Assembly (NCBI GenBank): GCA_016926595.1
Contig: JAFGOG010000051.1
Coordinates: forward strand, 1 to 16,456
Reading direction: 5' to 3'
DNA: 16,456 nucleotides
Source: Anaerolineae bacterium
Lineage (GTDB): Bacteria > Chloroflexota > Anaerolineae > JAAYZQ01
Shown here: in pieces, positions 13,631 through 16,456 of the stretch
How the letters are laid out: each line of letters starts with the position of its first letter
How positions within the stretch are numbered: the first letter of the stretch is position 1
Translations under genes and position numbers: made by a program
Notes under the pieces: model-generated
Seen by the model: only the letters and a program-made list of their open reading frames with translations
Told to the model about the DNA's origin: nothing
Databases searched by the model: none

Positions 13631-15163
13631 CTATTTGGCAAAATCGATGGCCCGCGTCTCGCGAATGACCGTGACCTTGATCTGACCTGGGTATTCCAGA
13701 TTCTCTTCGACTGCCTTGGCGATATCCTTGGAGAGCTGGATAGCCGCTAGGTCGTCGATCTGCTCTGGTTTGACGATGATCCGGATCTCTCGCCCGGCCT
13801 GAATGGCATACGACTCGGCGACGCCAGTAAAGGAGTTGGCTACTGTCTCAAGGGCTTTGATCCGCTTGATATATCCCTCCACTGACTCGCGCCGCGCGCC
13901 AGGCCGTGCGCCCGATATCGCATCGGCAGCCTCCACCAGGATAGCTTCCAGCGACTCTTGTTCGGCTTCGCCGTGGTGGCTGGCGATGCAGTTGATGATG
14001 GCCGGCGACACGCCGTAACGCTTGGCCAGATCGGCGCCGATCAAGGCGTGGGGGCCTTCCACCTCATGATCGATGGCCTTGCCCAAGTCGTGAAGCAAGG
14101 CCCCGGCCTTGGCGATTTGGACGTTGGCGCTCACTTCGGAAGCCAGAATAGCAGCCAGATGCGCCACTTCTACGGCATGCTGCAGTTGGTTCTGCCCATA
14201 GCTGGTCCGGAACTTGAGGCGCCCCAGCAGTTTGAGAATCTCGGGATGGAGACCTGGCACGCCGGCATCGGCTGCGGCCTGTTCGCCGGCCCCGCGGATC
14301 TCCTGTTCCACCTCTTCCTTGGCCTTGCTGACGATCTTTTCTATCCGGGCTGGATGGATCCGCCCATCGAGGATCAGCTTGGTCAACGCCACTCGGGCGA
14401 TCTCCCGCCGCACCGGATCAAAGCTGGACAGGAGCACTGCTTCGGGCGTATCGTCCACGACCAGGTCCACGCCGGTGGCATTTTCCAAGGCGCGGATGTT
14501 GCGGCCCTGGCGGCCGATGATCCGGCCTTTCATGTCATCACTTGGCAGTGGCACGGTAGAGACCGACACCTCGGCGGTCTGGTCGGCGGCGATGCGCTGT
14601 ATAGCCAGGGTGACGATTTTGCGCGCCCGTCGCTCGCCCTCTTCTTTTGCTTCAGCCTCGACCTCCCGGATAATGCGGGCCATGTCCTGCCGTGCTCCCT
14701 CTTCGACAGTTTCCAGAAGCAGTTTCTTGGCTTCGTCCTCGGACATGTTGGCTACCCGCTCCAGTTCCGCCAGCCGATCCTTCTCAAGCTTTTCCAGGTC
14801 GTTCTGTTTTTTGTCGAGCGCACTCTGGCGCTGACTCAGGCGGCGCTCACGCTTGTCTATCTGCTCAAACCGTTCGTCGAGTGCGGTCCGCCGTTTTTGA
14901 AGGCGGTCCTCCTCTTGACGCAGTTCTCGCTCGTGCCTCTTGGCCTCCTTTTCCGCCTCGCTTTTCAGCCGGCTGGCTTCGTCCCTGGCGAGTATCGATT
15001 GTTCTTTGGCTGCTGTCTCGGCTTCCGCCAGGATGCGGTCAGACTCCCGGCGGGCGCCGTCCAACAGCTTTTTGCCCCGGCTGCGAAAGTAATAGTACGC
15101 ACCCACAACGCCGACAGCCAAGCCGACTGCGGCGGCGATAACAATTCCAACGACCCATTGCAT
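13631..15163 (-). CDS. rny: Ribonuclease Y
   Basis: Membrane-anchored endoribonuclease that initiates mRNA decay. The 510 residues match the usual length of about 520. In order: one N-terminal transmembrane helix (about 3-26), a long highly charged coiled coil (about 30-200), a KH domain starting near 203 with [10 protein letters not shown] at 213-222, and an HD domain with the metal-binding pair H358-D359 (LLHDLGKA) and a later ASHHGE segment. The ATG at 15163 has AGGA about nine bases upstream. It lies 30 bp after recX and 29 bp before spoVS, an arrangement close to recA-rny-spoVS of Firmicutes. RicT, encoded just beyond spoVS on the other strand, is a known partner of this enzyme in Bacillus. 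Confidence 0.97.
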   Translation of the reverse strand: MQWVVGIVIAAAVGLAVGVVGAYYYFRSRGKKLLDGARRESDRILAEAETAAKEQSILARDEASRLKSEAEKEAKRHERELRQEEDRLQKRRTALDERFEQIDKRERRLSQRQSALDKKQNDLEKLEKDRLAELERVANMSEDEAKKLLLETVEEGARQDMARIIREVEAEAKEEGERRARKIVTLAIQRIAADQTAEVSVSTVPLPSDDMKGRIIGRQGRNIRALENATGVDLVVDDTPEAVLLSSFDPVRREIARVALTKLILDGRIHPARIEKIVSKAKEEVEQEIRGAGEQAAADAGVPGLHPEILKLLGRLKFRTSYGQNQLQHAVEVAHLAAILASEVSANVQIAKAGALLHDLGKAIDHEVEGPHALIGADLAKRYGVSPAIINCIASHHGEAEQESLEAILVEAADAISGARPGARRESVEGYIKRIKALETVANSFTGVAESYAIQAGREIRIIVKPEQIDDLAAIQLSKDIAKAVEENLEYPGQIKVTVIRETRAIDFAK

Positions 15164-15193
15164 TCTCTCATATCCTTTCGACGTTTCGATCTA

Positions 15194-15835
15194 TTATGTA
15201 AGTGGCTCTGTGTGCAACCCAAGCTCTGACCAGTAGCGGTTAGCCACCTCCTTGGCCACGTCATAGTCAAAGCCACGACGGGCCAGATGGTCCACTAGCT
15301 TGCGCAAGAACTCGGGCCGGTCCAAATGGCTCAGTTGCTGCGCCTTTTTGGCAGCGGCCTGATAAGCGCCGGCTAAAGGGTCCACCCCCTCCAAGGCCTG
15401 GTCGATGGCCTCCTGGCCGATGCCCTTGCGCTGCAATTCGTAGCGCAGCGCTCGCAATCCTCTGGGCCGAAACCGCTCCCGGTTCTCAACCCAGAATTGG
15501 GCGAACGCTTCGTCGTCCACCAAACCGGCAGCTTTCAGCCGCTCGACTACTTCCTCTGCCTGGGCGTCAGGTACGTCGTGGCGTTGAAGAAAAGTCACAA
15601 TCTCGGCCTGGCTGCGGGGCCGGTAGGACAGGTAGTCAAGCGCCCGGTTGTATGCTTCCTCGACACAGCCGTGCTCGCGCAGTGCCTCGATTTCGGCGTC
15701 GGACAGCGACTGGCCTACTTTGAGACGGGCTGCTACTATCTCTGGCACGCCAAAGGCAAACCGGCCATCCAGGTAGACGCTGACCCGGTCTCGCTTCCTT
15801 TTCTGGTACTTGAGCGCTGTGACGCTACCGCCCAT
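15194..15835 (-). CDS. recX: Regulatory protein RecX
   Basis: RecX binds RecA filaments and modulates recombinase activity. The 213 residues show the family's helical repeats: AYNRALDYLSYRPRSQAEI, then GLVDDEAFAQFWVENR with RPRGLRALRYELQRKG, then a third repeat near the C terminus. The N-terminal segment up to about residue 45 (KRDRVSVYLDGRFAF) is the short beta-rich extension often found in Firmicutes-type RecX. The ATG at 15835 has AAGG four bases upstream. It follows recA in the same direction, but 479 bp separate them, so recX may be expressed by read-through past the hairpin at 15876-15905 or from its own promoter. I saw no strong promoter hexamers in the gap. Confidence 0.93.
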   Translation of the reverse strand: MGGSVTALKYQKRKRDRVSVYLDGRFAFGVPEIVAARLKVGQSLSDAEIEALREHGCVEEAYNRALDYLSYRPRSQAEIVTFLQRHDVPDAQAEEVVERLKAAGLVDDEAFAQFWVENRERFRPRGLRALRYELQRKGIGQEAIDQALEGVDPLAGAYQAAAKKAQQLSHLDRPEFLRKLVDHLARRGFDYDVAKEVANRYWSELGLHTEPLT

Positions 15836-15875
15836 AGATCCTTCGTTCTGCTCCGAAATTGGGGCTGAAATACAA

Positions 15876-15905
15876 GCGGCTGTGGCGAAATCTCACCACA
15901 GCCGC
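15876..15905 (-). terminator. Strong hairpin upstream of recX, possible attenuator
   Basis: GCGGCTGTGG (15876-15885) and CCACAGCCGC (15896-15905) form a perfect 10-bp GC-rich stem with a 10-base loop. In the recA-to-recX direction it is followed by TTGTATTTC, an interrupted T tract. It lies 41 bp before the recX start, so it could partly terminate transcription and reduce recX relative to recA. Being perfectly symmetric, it could also be a protein-binding site. Confidence 0.55.
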
Positions 15906-16287
15906 AAATACCGTTGGGATCCAGGCCCAAGCTAGGGATAGCTAACAGACCGGTTGTATCGAATACCGGTTCTTCTAGCCGATGATCAAGCGGAGATCGA
16001 GAGCAAACGAGCGAACATCGGATTGTTACTTTGACGCGCAGAGCAATCGATCACCCACACACCCACGCGGGCCTCTGCCGGCGCCTTCTGCAAATCCTCT
16101 CTGCTTCTCCGCATTATCGACAACCCCCACCCTCGTACCGCTCATATCATGTCGCCTGGCGAAGGGTGAAGGATAAATCCGTCAGGTCCTTCTATCTCCA
16201 GCTAATGAATCGGTATCTGCCGCCCCGCTGTCTTCAAGTCGACAACGGGATCAAGACGCGGTAGCTCTGTTTCGGTCTCACCCAGGG
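15906..16287. other. recA-recX intercistronic region without genes
   Basis: No credible ORF, tRNA or known RNA was found on either strand. The visible items are two direct copies of ACCGGTT (15949-15955 and 15965-15971, 16 bp apart) and a near-LexA-box sequence at 15961-15972. The rest has no structure I can name. Confidence 0.5.
15961..15972 (-). promoter_or_regulatory. LexA (Cheo) box-like sequence
   Basis: On the minus strand it reads GAACCGGTATTC, one base from GAAC-N4-GTTC, the LexA operator type of Gram-positive bacteria, which I recall also being reported for Dehalococcoides (Chloroflexota). It lies 126 bp upstream of recX. No clear promoter hexamers were found beside it, so its function is uncertain. 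Confidence 0.3.
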
Positions 16288-16310
16288 CTGTGGTGTGCAC
16301 CGCACCACAG
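16288..16310. other. Hairpin immediately after recA
   Basis: CTGTGGTG (16288-16295) pairs perfectly with CACCACAG (16303-16310) around a 7-base loop, four bases beyond the recA stop on the minus strand. No T tract follows, so an mRNA 3' stability or processing structure is more likely than a terminator. It shares the core GCTGTGG with the hairpin at 15876-15905. Confidence 0.55.
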
Positions 16311-16314
16311 ATCG

Positions 16315-16456
16315 CTATTCAGTTATATCGGAGGCCGGGACAGCTTTGTCGACCAGCCCCGATTGGCGCCGGATGGCGCTTTCGATCTCCAGGCACAGAG
16401 CCGGCTGCTCTCGCAACACCTGCTTGGCATTCTCCCGCCCCTGCGCCAACTGGTTC
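16315..16456 (-). CDS. recA: Recombinase RecA, C-terminal end (partial)
   Basis: Only the last 46 residues and the TAG stop lie in the window; the gene continues beyond position 16456. The visible part begins NQLAQGRENAKQVLREQP, matching the conserved start of the RecA C-terminal domain (GQGRENAK with Asn-Ala-Lys), and ends in a short tail, SGLVDKAVPASDITE. RecA forms the strand-exchange filament and activates LexA cleavage. The placement ahead of recX and rny on the same strand supports the identification. The catalytic core cannot be inspected here. Confidence 0.93.
   Translation of the reverse strand, partial: NQLAQGRENAKQVLREQPALCLEIESAIRRQSGLVDKAVPASDITE

Noticed and set aside
13958..15229. 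Plus-strand ORF of 423 codons
   Set aside because: Antisense to rny, including its coiled-coil region; the Leu/Phe-rich translation is the complement of Glu/Lys/Arg codons.
15982..16264. Small plus-strand ORFs between recX and recA
   Set aside because: Opposite in direction to the operon, no ribosome-binding site, composition unlike a protein.

Overview
The window looks like a chromosomal segment of an uncultured Chloroflexota bacterium, probably Anaerolineae or Caldilineae-like. The evidence is the high GC content, the frequent TTG and GTG starts, and a mix of Firmicutes-style blocks (recA-recX-rny-spoVS, holB-ricT) with Chloroflexota-type large membrane proteins. This placement is inferred from gene content only. 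Twelve protein genes are supported, one of them partial. No transposon, phage, tRNA, rRNA or CRISPR array was recognised.

Layout. (1) 1-80 holds five copies of a GTGGGATA-like element at helical-turn spacing. (2) 81-5252, minus strand, is an operon-like run: ATP-dependent protease Lon, then a membrane-anchored extracytoplasmic protein of unknown function (SD-GTG start 16 bp after lon), then a COG2865-type AlbA_2/ATPase/winged-helix regulator whose start overlaps the previous stop (TGATG). A good extended -10 promoter precedes lon. (3) 5377-6729, minus, is folC. It diverges from a 909-residue GT-C-like membrane protein (6800-9529, plus) whose C-terminal region carries an ILEI/FAM3-like domain. 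The 70 bp between them holds two divergent promoters, both placed to start transcription at or very near the start codons. (4) 9556-10161 is efp behind a perfect TTGACA-17-TATAAT promoter. (5) 10162-10678 has no protein gene but is dense in hairpins. It contains a minus-strand extended -10 promoter and a minus-strand intrinsic terminator about 175 nt apart, which together look like a small-RNA gene. It also carries a second perfect consensus promoter facing right. (6) 10679-13314, plus, holds an orphan OmpR-type response regulator, the DNA polymerase III delta-prime subunit (ATGA overlap) and RicT, the Fe-S partner of RNase Y. (7) 13338-16456, minus, is read in the order recA (C-terminal end only), recX, rny and spoVS. 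A 479-bp gap between recA and recX holds two strong hairpins and a LexA-box-like sequence.

Functionally the window joins protein quality control (Lon), folate metabolism (FolC), translation (EF-P), DNA replication and recombination (delta-prime, RecA, RecX) and mRNA decay. RNase Y and its regulator RicT converge within 350 bp of each other. The least explained parts are the orphan minus-strand small-RNA candidate, the phased repeat array beside the AlbA_2 regulator, the Lon-linked membrane protein, and the ILEI domain on a bacterial GT-C-like protein.
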